64,000 nt of DNA, taken from Marsupella aquatica. Lineage: Eukaryota; Marchantiophyta. The translations under genes were made by a program, and so were the position numbers. Below, one piece after another: positions 22,129 to 33,750 of this stretch. The stretch covers positions 3,968,001 to 4,032,000 of the forward strand of contig OZ316898.1 of the NCBI GenBank assembly GCA_973895155.1, read 5' to 3'. The notes beneath the pieces were generated by a model that worked only from the letters and a program-made list of their open reading frames with translations, was not told where the DNA came from and ran no database searches. The number at the start of each line of letters is the position of its first letter. Positions within the stretch are counted from its first letter, which is position 1.

Positions 22129-22530
22129 CCTGGAATAGAAAGGGTGAAGCCTCCATTTGACATCTCTGAAATATCAGTTGAAGTTGGCCAGAGTTTGAGA
22201 GGTAAGGTGGAAGAGAAGTCAGTAATGAGCGCCTATGTCTTGCATTCCTTCCCTTTCAAGGTGAACTCTTCATCCGTTGTGGAGTCCCGTTGAACTAGTC
22301 GTAAGATGTCACGATCACAGGGTCGCCAACTCTTAAGGCATAACTCGTAAAGCAGTGAACTAGTAAACTCGTAAACTGAGTTTACTCTTAAACTTACTTT
22401 AAACTTGGGAACCGTAACTTGTAGACAGAATGCTATCTCCGTTCTGTTATCAACAATTAGAGGTTAAACCCCATAAAAAATTTAAAAATTTTCAGTTTCT
22501 TCATGATTTTGGAAATACCCACTACTTACA

Positions 22531-22850
22531 GGATTATTCACATCTGAAGGTTTTGGATGTGATGCGTATGTGCTTACACCTTCCCAGCTTTGGTCTAAGT
22601 TGGAGTCCAAGTCAAGGAAGTACATTTTCCTTGGATATCAGAAAGGTGTAAAAGGTTAATATAGGTTATAGGTTATGGGATCTAGTAACCTTAAATTAGT
22701 TGTCAGTAGAGATGTTTCCTTTAATGTTTAGGGTATACTCAAAATCCATTTCCAGATCCAAACTTGTCATGTAAACATTCACATCATCTTTTTGTCATCC
22801 GGAATCATCAGTTTGAGACTCAGAGTCCACATGAAGGTTTTTAATTCATC
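22531..22850 (+). pseudogene. Ty1/copia relic, right fragment
   Basis: After the GGATT duplication the copia frame resumes with DYSHLKV, then (after a one-base loss in a T run) FGCDAYVLTPSQ, SRKYIFLGYQKGVK, YRLWDLVT and VVSRDVSFN. This is the integrase-RT linker of the intact element at 46630-46810. Similarity fades near 22850. Confidence 0.8.
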
Positions 22851-24029
22851 GATATATGGGAGACTAATAAGGAACCTAATTTATAATAAAATTTAACCTA
22901 ATAAACCCTAAAAATAATGTAGTCATGGTTTGTAGGAGCGACACTACTTCAGAATGGAGACAGCATATACGTCCTGATCAACTCACTACATCAAATGTGC
23001 TCCTACTCATGTTAGGCATGTCTTCTCACGCCATGCCTACACGACGCGGGCGTAGGGCATTTCCGTTCTACACGAAGATTTATCATATTAACCGATCTAC
23101 AATACCGTAGTTCTACATTCGCGGAAGGCATGGGTTGCCGCCATATAATTGGGTGGCACGCATGAATATTTTGAAGTTCGATCAGCCGTGCTTTGGATCC
23201 TAAAAAAATGTATAGGACAAGCAGGATAAAGACTTCACCCGACCCGGTAATGATTGTACTCCAAGATGTAAGTAGTTGCCTCGGACCGACGGCGGGTAAG
23301 GAGTGATCATAATAATGACACGAGTGGTACAATAATATCCAGGCATCCCAGCCGGAGCCATCACCCTGGGGGCACAAGAGCCCCTAAATTATGTCGGTAT
23401 CAATTTGCAAGCGATTAAGTCGATTACACGCTTGTGGAAAGCATTTGAAGTACAGCCATACTTTGGGATCCTAACTAAACGTATGGGACAAGCAACCAAG
23501 CAGGATAAGACTTTGCCGGTTCACCGGCCTAGTATAGCGTGTCCGCCAAGATGTAAGCTATACACCGACGGCATGCAAGGGATCCTCATAAATACCCCAA
23601 CCTAAATGATAACCCAGCTCATCACCAAGGAGGGGTTGGTCCCCGGAACTTACAATAGAAGAGTAGATATTATTAAATACGCTCACTACTTGTGTCCCCA
23701 AAAGGAAGTGTTTAATTTGTTGACCGTATGAACTATTAATAATGAAACTGCTATAATTGGTGAATCAATCTTTCAAATTTTGTCTTATTCAGATTTTGTG
23801 TCCGGAATTTTTATTTTAGTGTGACTTAACAAGGTGAATCGTTTGTATTAAGTTCATTTTTAATTAAGTTTTGGAACCCTTATGATTTTAATGAACTTAG
23901 AGTTTTTTGAATGTATTTGGCTTCCCTCATAAATTTTTAATCTTTGAATACCAATGGGACATGGGAGACTGAGCAGCTGACCGCCAAACTCCAAGAGATC
24001 ATCAAGAAGTACCCTAACAACTTTCAAGG
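22851..24029. other. Spacer with a diverged direct duplication
   Basis: No gene seen. Around 23185-23285 and 23465-23560 the same word order recurs (TTTGGATCCTAA, GGACAAGCA, GGATAA..ACTT, CCAAGATGTAAG). This indicates an old direct duplication with a period of about 275 bp. Confidence 0.4.
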
Positions 24030-24240
24030 GACAATCCACATCCATGTGGAAAGTGGTCCAACCTTGGGACCGCAATACATTCAGTCAACTTGTTGTTGAG
24101 AAAAGCAGTGTCCACATCCATGTGGAAAGTTGTCCAACCTTGGGAGGCAGCAATGGTAGTCATGACCTGTAAAGTAGACCACTTAACAACTGGAGCAAAA
24201 GTGTCAAAGAAATCAATGCATGCCGTTGATAGTCCCCATG
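24030..24240 (-). pseudogene. Copia reverse-transcriptase fragment with internal duplication
   Basis: On the minus strand the frame reads FFDTFAPVVKWSTLQVMTTI, ASQGWTTFHMDVDTAFLNN. These are the conserved copia RT start motifs. A 30-bp segment containing CCACATCCATGTGGAAAGT occurs twice, at 24036 and 24111, so part of the fragment was duplicated. It is isolated, with no neighbouring integrase or RNase H, and is in the opposite orientation to the other copia relics here. Confidence 0.7.
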
Positions 24241-24808
24241 AGCAACAAGCTAGGTCAATAATCCCGCTCCAAGTACTAGATCTGGAAAAGGAAAGGGAGG
24301 GAAAGGAAAGAATAAGGTTGTTGTGGAGGCAATCTCAGTAGATAAGAAATATTTTTGGTTGGGTCATATTGTCCAGACATTGCGTACGTTGCAGAAATTT
24401 GGTGGTACTCACAGACGCACTATACTTGTAAGTTTTTCTTGCAAGAAACAAGCCCAGACATTGAGAGAAACAAGCGCGGACATTGCGTTGCAGAACTTTT
24501 GTGTTACCTTGTTTTCGTGTTCGACATTCACCTTCTTTTGCTCCTGTTTGGAGCTTCAATGTTGCATTTTGCGTTGCATTGCCATGCATTGTGACCATCT
24601 AAGGGATATTAAGGACTGTAAACATCTGACCTTGTAGTGAATGTTCCTTACTCTGCAACAGGAAGCTGCGGCATTACTCTGCATTTAGACCTTCATTACT
24701 CTGTGGCATTACTCTACGTTTAGGAGAACAAACAGGGCAGCTCAAGGGCGGTGGAAGTAGGGTGAATCTCTACCCTCACACATGATCTCATGGTGTTAAC
24801 CCAACATC

Positions 24809-26016
24809 ATGAGTAGTGTTTGGGATGAAGCAGCGAAAGCCAAAACATACCGACAAAATTTTAAGAGAAGAGAGCGTAGGGCAGGGTAAGCAGTGAATGC
24901 AGTAAGAACACATGCCAAAGAAACTTTACAAGATGCTCAGGGGCAGGCAGAGAAGCTGGTGATTCAGGAGGCTACCATAGAGGCCGAGAAGTTGCTTGCT
25001 GAGGCTAGACACAAGGCTGCAATAGAGGTAGACCAGTTGATTGCTCAAGCTAGACACAAGGCTACCATAGAGGTGGAGAAGCTGCTTGTTTAGGCTGGAC
25101 GAGAGGCTGCAATAGAGGCAGAGAAGCTGCTTGCTAATGCAAGAGAGCAGGCTGACAACTTCAAGGATGAAATTTGGCTACAATTGGCTGGGGAGTTTGC
25201 AACTTTGGAATACCAAATTCATGACTTGCAGAATCAAACTATTGATTTGGAGTCCAGGTTGAGATCAGCGGAGGAGTGCAGTGCAAATGATCAGTCTTTT
25301 GGAGATGCAACAGGGGTGGCAACTCAAGAGGCTATGAGTGCATCAGCTAGAAGGAGACAACAGAAGTCTCGTTTGAGGAAGCGGTGTCTACTTGGTGAGG
25401 TAATCGAGAATTATGATGCCTCTGATATCCCAAACAGAAGTGTCCGTAGCCAGACCCAAGTTGTCACTGGGATGGTAAAGCACTTTTCTGAATTACGAGA
25501 AGACATAATTTTGCTGCTAAGAAGATCATCATGGAGCGTTTCTGGACTCATAAGGGAATGGTTCAATTGCACCCCACTTCACTAGGCTGCCCTAAAGCGG
25601 ATCTGTCATGGAGTACAGCTATCGATGATATAAAGAACACTTTGAAAACAGTCAAGTATGTAAGGCGTAAAGATCATAAAGCAGCCAAAGATATTCTACT
25701 ATCTTCTTTTATTGGTCCCAAGATTGTGGATGCAAGATACCAATCTTCTCTTGCTCGAGCATTGTGTATCAAAAGAGCATCTGTGTATGCTGCTAGTAAG
25801 AAAAGAATTTTTCTAGATGGTGATGCAACACTGCGTTTTCCAATGGGTCAGCAAAAGGAAAGGAGTGATCGCCTTTCTCTGGAGATTCGAGGTGATGTTG
25901 CGTGGTTCTGGGAGGCGCTTACAAGGCCTGATCCAGGCAAGAAGGATTTTGTACGAAAAAGGATTGTAAAGAATGAATATGTGGAGCATAGGACTCACCA
26001 CCTTGAGGATACTGAG
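24809..26016 (+). pseudogene. DFAENY-type transposase gene, exon 1 (N-terminal part)
   Basis: From the ATG at 24809 one frame runs to about 25515 with two stops (TAA about 24890, TAG 25091). It then shifts by one frame to reach the donor ACTGAG|GTAATT at 26016. It encodes repeated alanine-rich coiled coil (EAEKLLAEARHKA-type units) and a basic stretch ARRRQQKSRLRKR. A region follows whose last part (ALTRPDPGKKDFVRKRIVK, EHRTHHLEDTE) matches in style the segment preceding the LKP-box in animal transposase-like proteins. It splices in phase to 30800, where the frame continues EWLKK, then YTIGLPSFQALKPYF. This copy is dead (stops, frameshifts). Confidence 0.65.
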
Positions 26017-26155
26017 GTAATTGCTAATTATGTAGTAGTGCATCTCATTTCTAATCGTGTAGTAAGTCTGCAAGTGTAGTAGTGCAAGTATGTAATCAAT
26101 AATATTGGTTTATTTTGTGCACTACTCATTTTGTTCACTTATGTTGCACATGGTG

Positions 26156-29100
26156 TGTGGTGTGTTTCCCAACACCTCTAACCCCAAGAACCATCCGCCT
26201 CTGGCAATAAACCCTACAGTTTATGGTTGGCTTATGGTGGTTTGGCTACCATTCGGCTTGGAAGCGCCATCTACTCTCGATCCACACTATGCTGGACCGA
26301 TTCTTTCACTGGGCTTGCTAATTGTGCATTGCTATGACACCTAATTCTCAATTGACTTCGTCGGGTATGTTTGTATTTTGCCCCCGGAATGTACCTCTAC
26401 GGCTTAATCTCTTAAGCCGGCTGAAGGTTTTTCTCAGACCGACTCAACCCACACTTTAACCAACAAAACACTCTCAATCCTCACTTTTCTCTCAGAGTTT
26501 GGTTTGGCAGTCTCCAATCAAGACAATGCGATCGTATAGCTTCACAGTATCGCTCTAAGTGACTCAAATCAATCAAGCGACAAGTATCACAACACACAAC
26601 GCCATGATTGCAAGAATCTGCAAACTAGGCAACAAGGCCAACTCAATTCAAACAATTGCACAGAAATGGAAATTTGTGGTTTACTGATAATCCGTGGTCT
26701 AGATTTAGCCAAAAGCTGTATGCTAGCAATACTGACTTTACACTAGAGTCTTGACTAAGAAAAAGCCCCCGAGCCACGCTGCCCAGGTTTTTATCCTTGC
26801 AGCGCATTCAGGGAAAAAGGCGAAAATCCTAACCACAACTCACGGCCTTCCACCGCGATAATCCAACTAAAAAAACTATCACCTAAAAAACTTAACTAGC
26901 CTGGAACCCTGTGGAAACCGAGCATCTAATACTACCTAAGCCGACAGGGCGCTACTTGCCCTGTCCCATCCTACAACGGCCGCGCCCTTCTGGCCCAAGC
27001 CCTTCTGGCCCAAGCCCTTCTCCTACCGCCACGTCCTCCTTCCAGCCGATGACTGGCCCTCCTTAATTGTCAGATGACCGGGGGTAAGCACGAATCTTCC
27101 GACTCTACGCCTTCTCCTGCCATCGGCTCCGGCTTGATTCCTTCGGCTTCCTTGACTTCGGGTTCTGGTTTGTCGGCCCCGGCATCGGCAGCGGCATCGA
27201 CATCCTCCTGGGAAATGGCTTGGATAGCGTTGGCCTTCACTTCCTCAATCCAAGCCTGCTCTCCAATACGTTCTGTATTGATCTTCCACAGCTTCACATT
27301 ATGGTAGTCCATGGTGGCTATACCGGTGTCTGAACCTGTTACTGCAGCTCCAAGTTCATCGGCATTACTTATCTCTACCACGGCTGCCTTTGTAGCAACA
27401 GTCCCACAAATGTGGGCGGCCATACTCTCGACCTCTTCTGGCATGGCTTTGAGAGGTACCCCAGAAGTACCTGCTGGCCCCATGAATGTTTTGGCCAGAT
27501 CCGCAACCAATTGCATTGCCTTACCCCCAGTTACTCTTGACAATATAGATGTCGGCTTCAGCACCTCAGTATTCCCGGCAACCATGCCACTAGCGGGAGC
27601 CAGTCCAGTTGGTGATTCATGCCCGGCTTTGACATACTTTCACAACTTCTCTGTTTGATTATTTGCACGCCTTTGCAAGCCAATCATCTTGTCTTTGGCC
27701 TCCTCCAGCTCTTGGGATAAATCCTCAACCTCCTCATTAAGCCAGTGTGCCTCCTCTTTGGCCATCTTGAGCTCCTCGTTTAAGATCTGCACAATCTCAA
27801 ACTCCTGCTTATCCAAAGCGGTTCTCTGGGAATTGTTGATGCTTTCCAGCTTTGTGACCTCGTTCGTCCATGCCTGCTTTGTCCTGATTAGCTCCTCCTA
27901 AAGCTCCTTGCGTATCTGTTGGACTCGGCTTAGGTGATCATTGGCCGCTGTGCAAATGGTGTCCTCATGCTTCTCACGCATGGCCTCCAACTGGTCGAGT
28001 AACTTGTCATACTTCCTTTGGGCTTCTGCCAAGGCCTTCTCACTCTGGGTGGCCTGCTCCTTAGCCGTCTTTCTGAGCCTCTCAACTTGGCGATTTAGAC
28101 CCTGTACCTCTGCTTTTAAATCGGCTAACTCCAGCTCTACCTTCGTCAATTTTTCCTTGATCTGTTGATAATCCAATTGGTTGTTTGCCACTTCCAATTC
28201 CTGCTGCTTAGCCAAGAGATCCTGCTGAGTTGGTTGATCAAACTTTGTCTTAGCAACTTCGGCTTCCATGGAGCAAAGCCGAGCAATTACTTCTTCTTTC
28301 TTTAATTGCTCCAACGTCATTGCCTCCTCCAACCTTGTTTGGTCAGCCATTTCCTTTCTAGGAAATGGTCCGGATTCTAACTCATTGCCGAAGATTTCTA
28401 TTGCTAGCAGTCCACACATGTCTCCATACTCCCTAATCCGATCCATGGCATATTTTGACCTGCCAGGTGATACTGGCATCTGCCAACGAGGCCGTTTCTC
28501 CCAAGCTTTTGCCCGTAATTGATCAAAGTCAGTGAGAGGTTCAGCCTACTTCTCACTAAGCCGTCTTATTTCCTCCGGCCAATCACCGCCTGGTAGCTGC
28601 CGTTTCTGCATGTCATTTTGGGCCCTCCACTCGTCAAGTTTCTCCTTCAGACCTGCCTCGGCTTCCTTCATTCGGTCAAATTCCAATGGTGTCACGTTCG
28701 GTGGAGGAGACTCTGGGGTTTTCTGATCCTCCGGCTTGCCATAAAAGACTGAGGGAAGTCTTCTACAAAACCTTCCCAACGTTCTCACTCCCGGCACCGG
28801 TCTCTCCCCATGATCAACATAATCATTGTCGTAGTCATCCATATTAACCTGACTACCGAGCATGTCGGCCTCTTCTGCAAAGCCCCCAATCTCCTCCTCT
28901 AAGTATTGTTGGGCTGCCATTGGTCGATTTACCTCCACCGGTTTCTCCTTTCGGGCCCGGCTAGAAGCTCTAAGGATTGGCCTCTCCGGACTTTGGCCTC
29001 GGCTTCCATCTTCTGACTCTGAATCCATTTGCTCATCTCGTTTCTTTCTTTCTTTGGCAGTCATCTTCCTCTCTACCAGTTGAATACCTGCATATGGGTT

Positions 29101-30766
29101 ATTACGAGTAGGCCGTCGCAGCGGATTTCTCACCACATCATATGTTACCACCTCTGGTTCCTTGAGAGGGGAATTCTCCCATCCCTGGACTGCCTGTATT
29201 GCCGACCTCTTCTCTTGTTGTCGCTTGTTCAGGGGCTGCTCGTCCTCCTCCATCTCCTCAAGTGGTGCAGTGATTGGCATCCGCTCCTATATAGGCAACA
29301 CTGGTGCAAAAGACTGGCTTCTTGCATATCGGCAAAGTAATTGCAGATGGTACCCTAGTCTAGATACCGCTCCTTCCCCAATACTCTGCTTCTCTTCATT
29401 CAATGCCTTTTTCAACTGCATTAAGAGATAGTCGTTGTGGTCTCGGCTTGAATCAATATTCTCCACCAAAAATACCTGGGTTTTGCCGATTTCTGCTCTC
29501 GGCAAGGTACAATGCAACGTGACTCTCAGGAAATCAATCAGCTGCCCTATATGTGGGTTTGTACATTGATTCCTGAAGAACCCATTCTTAGTGGAAGGCC
29601 CTGGAAATGACCTGAACTGGTCATCCGGCAACGTCTTCCCCTGCTCCACCTTAGTCTTCCTTCTTGTTGGTACAGCGAAGACGGCTTTGATAAGCGCAGG
29701 TGTTAGTTTGAACACCTTTCCATATAGCAACGTCGTGTTGGAAGAAGCCTCCCAGCATCCCACAAAGTCCAACAGATCCTCATCCGTTATCTCGATTAAT
29801 CGCCATGGTAATCGGATGAATCCCTCTAAGCCAGTGTTGTTCATGTATCCCGAATACTTGTTATCCTGGATAGCACAGAAGACCTCATCTTCTTCTCGTG
29901 CAAACTACAGTTGTAAGTCAGCAGGTAGTCTATCCGCCCAACCCGCCATAAACTTATCCTCTATTGCCCTATCATGAACTGGCACGGCTTCAGCCTTAGC
30001 CTACCTCTCCCATCGGTTCCGCTTAGCTGGTGTTGTAGATGCCGAACTACCCTTACGCTTCATCTTCTCCATTCCTGAGAACTCTCCAAGAATGGCTTCC
30101 TTGCTCCAAGCCAAAGTGTGACCCTTCAACTCCCACACCGGCTGCCCAGCGTTCTTAATCGCCTCCCGAATTCCAACAACTCAATTTTGTTGGATCAGCA
30201 CTTTGTCAAGCTCGGCACTGGTGGGAGTCCATGCGAATTTCTCAAGGACCTCTTTCGTTCCCACAAAAGCCATCTTATGAATTCCCCATAACCGCGCGAG
30301 CTCCGCCCGTTCCCTTGCTGCTCATTCCGGCTTGACATCTTCGTAAGTTGGTATGAGCTGCCGTGCTTCTTCAAGCAAACAACCCCAAAACTTGGCCGCT
30401 TGATTCACCGTGGTCATTCCAGCAAAAAAAAAGAGCTTGAGCAGTTCTCTAACCACCTCCCCCGATTGATTGGCAGATGCTTCCACCTCCCTAGGTTGAT
30501 CAAACAAGAAAATGAGCAAGTGTACCAAGTGTCGGTCCCCTCCCTACGAAGCCGCCTCCTGATGGCTTACCTGATCAAGCCCAGATTAGGTCATAACCCT
30601 AATCCCACTTAATCACGACCGTTGGATCCTATCCTATCACAATCTCCCCTGAACACGTTGCAATCGGCCTCGATCCTTATTCCTCCCTTATTCTATCTAC
30701 CTAATTTTTATTTAGCCATTATTTTAGGCTTAACTAAGTACTTCGTGATCCTGGCAAGGCATCACA
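26156..30766 (-). mobile_element. Element A: 4.6 kb TG...CA element with coiled-coil ORF
   Basis: Bounded by the 5-bp duplication TGGTG (26151-26155 and 30767-30771). The left end is TGTGGTGTG; the right end, read inward, is TGTGATGCC. It sits in the intron (26017-30799) of the DFAENY gene and is antisense to it. Its ends, length and coding content match element B (4629 bp). The segment 26350-27060 resembles B's 32995-33750 (shared words GGTATGTTTG, CTGCCCAGGT, TTATCCT). No direct terminal repeats are visible: the sequence between the ORF and the right terminus is only about 240 bp and does not resemble the left end. Confidence 0.85.
27070..30528 (-). pseudogene. Element A coiled-coil ORF, eight nonsense codons, no frameshift
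   Basis: One continuous minus-strand frame. It is homologous end to end with the element B protein: VNQAAKFWGCLLEEA, FAREEDEVF, GLEGFIRLPW, FRSFPGPSTKNGFFRN, NPHIGQLIDFLRVTLHC, LPGGDWPEEIRRL, then a long coiled coil. Stops lie at 30322-30324 (TGA), 30181-30183 (TGA), 30001-30003 (TAG), 29905-29907 (TAG), 29287-29289 (TAG), 28546-28548 (TAG), 27898-27900 (TAG) and 27640-27642 (TGA). No frame change is needed over 3.4 kb and TAA never occurs. The C-terminal 170 residues (AVVEISNADELGAAVTGSDT and on) differ from B's repeat-rich tail. Function is unknown; see element B. Confidence 0.8.
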
Positions 30767-30799
30767 TGGTGACAGGCAGAGTACTTTTTCAAGTTCCAG

Positions 30800-32002
30800 G
30801 AATGGCTGAAGAAATAACATAAAGCTTACACTATCGGTTTGCCATCTTTTCAAGCCCTCAAACCTTACTTCATACATACAATGAAAGATAGGGATGTCTA
30901 CTGTTGTAAGCAACATGTTGAGATGCACCTACTTTGCAAAGCCTTTGCCAAGCAACGACAAGCTCAACATCCTGTGGGTTGCACATGTCAATGTGTAGTT
31001 TGTTCCCCTATAATTGTTGTTGGAGTGAGTCATAGTATTGATGGTAGTGTTGTCGATGGTACTTGCAGTACCACTACTCATGTGAGTCTGAATAGTTATG
31101 ATGAACCCTGCAAAGCTCACAAGTATACACAATGCTCTGTGAGAGAGTGGTGCGCACAGACCTTATGTAAGAAAGGAGAGGATGATCTTTGGCACAAGAG
31201 AGACTGTTTACTAGGTAGTTGTGAGATTTGTGGGCCAGGGTTGTTAGAGTTGTGTCCGTGGGAGGAAAGAGTGGATGAAGAGGATGAGTTTGTGGTGTGG
31301 CAAACATATGAGTATGTTAACCTGGATGATTATTTTACCAAAGCCAAAGAGTGCCAAAAAGAAGAAAGTCCAGAATCGTGATGATGCAGAGATTTCCAAG
31401 GTTAGAAAGAGGCTTAGATTAGTAACTAAAGTCACCTCAATGGTGGTGTTTATGGAAAAAGTAACAGCTACTATAGAAAGGTTTATAAAACATGACTTCT
31501 ATGCTAGATGGCAAGCTGAGCAGTACCAGAATTGTCTCAAGTCCTTTCCTAAAGGCACCATAGTGAGTTTGATTGACTTTGCAGAGAACTACACGTTTGC
31601 AACGCAAGATGAGGTACAATCCCTTCACTGGGATAATAGACAGGTCACTATTCTTGTTCTGATCACCTACCGGCACCAGTATGACAAGGAGGAGGAGGAT
31701 CCTGTGGTGTACAACAAAATGGGCCAGAGGATCACCAGATTTATTGAGGCTGATTACCACTTCTTTATTTCAGATGACAATAGCCATGATACCTTCTTTG
31801 TGCAGCACAGCTTGGATTTCCATTGGAAGTGGATGAAAGAGAGAGATTTTTGTAGACAATCACATTATGTGGTTAGACGGGTGTACGTGCAACACAGTTT
31901 AAAGCTTGCCGCCCTTTTTCCTATGTGGCAAAATACAATCATGATTACGGGGTCCCACTAATGTGGTGTTTCCATGCCTCGGGGCATGGGAAAGGTGTAC
32001 AG
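30800..32002 (+). pseudogene. DFAENY-type transposase gene, exon 2 (catalytic region)
   Basis: Begins after the acceptor TTCCAG at 30799. It reads EWLKK-stop, YTIGLPSFQALKPYF, DRDVYCCKQHVEMHL, CLLGSCEICGPG, then after a frame change near 31370 HDFYARWQAEQYQ, LIDFAENYTFATQDEVQSLH and ISDDNSHDTFF. The ends of the exon need two more one-base shifts to read LDGC..TQFKACRPF, then CFHASGHGKGVQ before the donor at 32002. This order (zinc-type Cys pairs, DFAENY with QDE, S/LDG..TQFK, HGKG) is that of a transposase-like family I know mainly from animal genomes. The Asp residues are plausible DDE-type catalytic residues (inference). This copy is inactive. Confidence 0.7.
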
Positions 32003-32146
32003 GTAATTACTTGCCAGGCCCTTTTTTTGCTTCATTGTCTATAGTATGTAATAGTGTTACATTTTTACGTGCTGATTTATGCAATAGCTTTGAAGTTTTT
32101 AGCGTGCAGGATTTGATGCATTTTTGTTGTATGCTTGCTTCCACAG

Positions 32147-32758
32147 GATGGACTAGGAGGTGGGGTGAAGCAAGCTCTTTGAAAGGAGCAATTGCGGAAA
32201 GAAGGAGGGCATCCAATGGAAGGTGCCAAGGATGTGGTCGAGTTTCTTAAGGAACGGTTTTTCCTGGGAAAGCAAATGGAGTATGACAAGAAGCAGGGTG
32301 TGAGGCATTTTTTCTGGGAGGTCGGTGTGCAAGAGGTGGAGCGGAGTTCAGGCCTAGAATGTTTGCCTATCAAAGGTGTGAGACAAAAGCATTGCTTTCT
32401 GGGATATAGCCCTGACAATCCCATGATGCTGAAATGTAGAGAATTGGCTTGCTTCTGCATCAACTGTGCACTTCATCCAGAAAGTCAAGAACTCTGTGAA
32501 AATCAGGCTCATGTTCTACCGTGGGAGGTAGATTATGTGTACCCCAAAAATGCTGGAGAGATTGCATCCATTATTGAAGACATGGGTGGCGGGTTGGATA
32601 GTGAGACCTGTGATTACGAGGGCTACATTGGTGATCTAGTTGAAGTGGGTGACTATTTTGCTGTGAAGGCTGAAGAAGACAACATTTGGAAAGCAGAATT
32701 CTACGTTCTTTTGTGTACAAAAAAGGCTCATGTTGTTGAAAATGATTTCATAGACGAC
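32147..32758 (+). pseudogene. DFAENY-type transposase gene, exon 3
   Basis: Joins exon 2 over a 144-bp intron (32003-32146), giving HGKGVQ|DGLGGGVKQAL. The D-G-x-G-G-x-x-K box after HGKG is the family's usual continuation. A TGA at 32180-32182 follows, then an open frame with GAKDVVEFLKERFFLGKQ and HVLPWEVDY. The exon is cut by element B at 32758 (VVENDFIDD). Reading jumps to 37393 (YSAEFYKGD). Confidence 0.7.
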
Positions 32759-33750
32759 TGTGGTGCGTCCCATGGCTCCCTAAACCCAAGAAACCCCCCA
32801 GCTCAAGCCGATTCCCGCAGGTTTCGTGCTTGGCGAGGCCGTTTCCGCGGCTTAGCGGCATGGGACGCTGCTAACCTTCTACTACTACTATTAACATTTT
32901 ACACACATATACTGGACAGATCCTTCATCGGGTCATGAGATACGTAGCCGGCCTAATATAGGCCTTCCCCTGTCTTCCCCTGTCTTCCCCTCCGTCTTGT
33001 TAGGTATGTTTGGATTCCGCCGCCGGAATGATCCCCAATAGGCTTGGTTAAGCCGCTAAGACCTCTCTCAGCTCGACACATCCAACTCTCACTCCCCTGC
33101 TTACTTTCCTTCCTTCTGTTGATGTGGGCACTCTTCACACAAGTTAATGCAACACACAAATAGCAAAATGACTCATTCTGACTGAGTCATACCATGCACT
33201 TGCCATACAAACAGTACATCTCATACACAAGTTCTGCGAACTAAGCCGTGAGGCCAACTCTATTCAGCTCTTAGGCATGAGGAAACATGAATATACACAA
33301 GGGTCACTGTATGACTAACCGAGAGCTTCTCGTACTACTTGATCCCAGCCCGGCTGGTGCAAACTAAAAACTTGCTAAAGAAGAGGCCCTGAGCTCCCCG
33401 CTGCCCAGGTACTTATCCTGGTAGTGGATCCGCCATTCTTTGCATCGTAAGCCTAATCTACTTAACAGTAATCTACTTGCCCGAATCTACCTATGTACAG
33501 CAAGGCAGGAGCACAAGTGTTGCTCCTACCAGTGGGACCGCAATCCCACTAAGCTAAGTGTCAGGGCCGCTCCTGGTTCTGATCCTAATCCTAAACGTGG
33601 AGATCCGTGCCCGCCCTGCCCACTCACGCCTCCTCCCTCCACGTCCGCCCTCCCTAAAAGGAACGGCGCCCTTGCACCGTCACGACACCGGTGGTGGATC
33701 CTCAATGGACGCCCCCAACACTTCCTCCTCAGCCACTGCCGTTGGCCCGC

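Larger units (their letters stand above)
9689..22530. mobile_element. TG...CA insertion in copia relic (host of the CACTA)
   Basis: Bounded by the 5-bp duplication GGATT at 9684-9688 and 22531-22535. Its ends are TGTAGTTTGC on the left and CTACTTACA on the right. Removing it with one GGATT restores the copia reading QADYSHLKV across the junction. Subtracting the nested CACTA (10306-21205 plus one 3-bp duplication) leaves about 1.94 kb. No long terminal repeats can be seen between the two ends. Its content is a short minus-strand open frame (21853-22128) and repeated words such as AACTAGTAAACTC and AACTCGTAA (21495-21660, 22320-22410). It could be a decayed LTR element or a non-autonomous DNA element. 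The boundaries are firm, the class is not. Confidence 0.75.
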
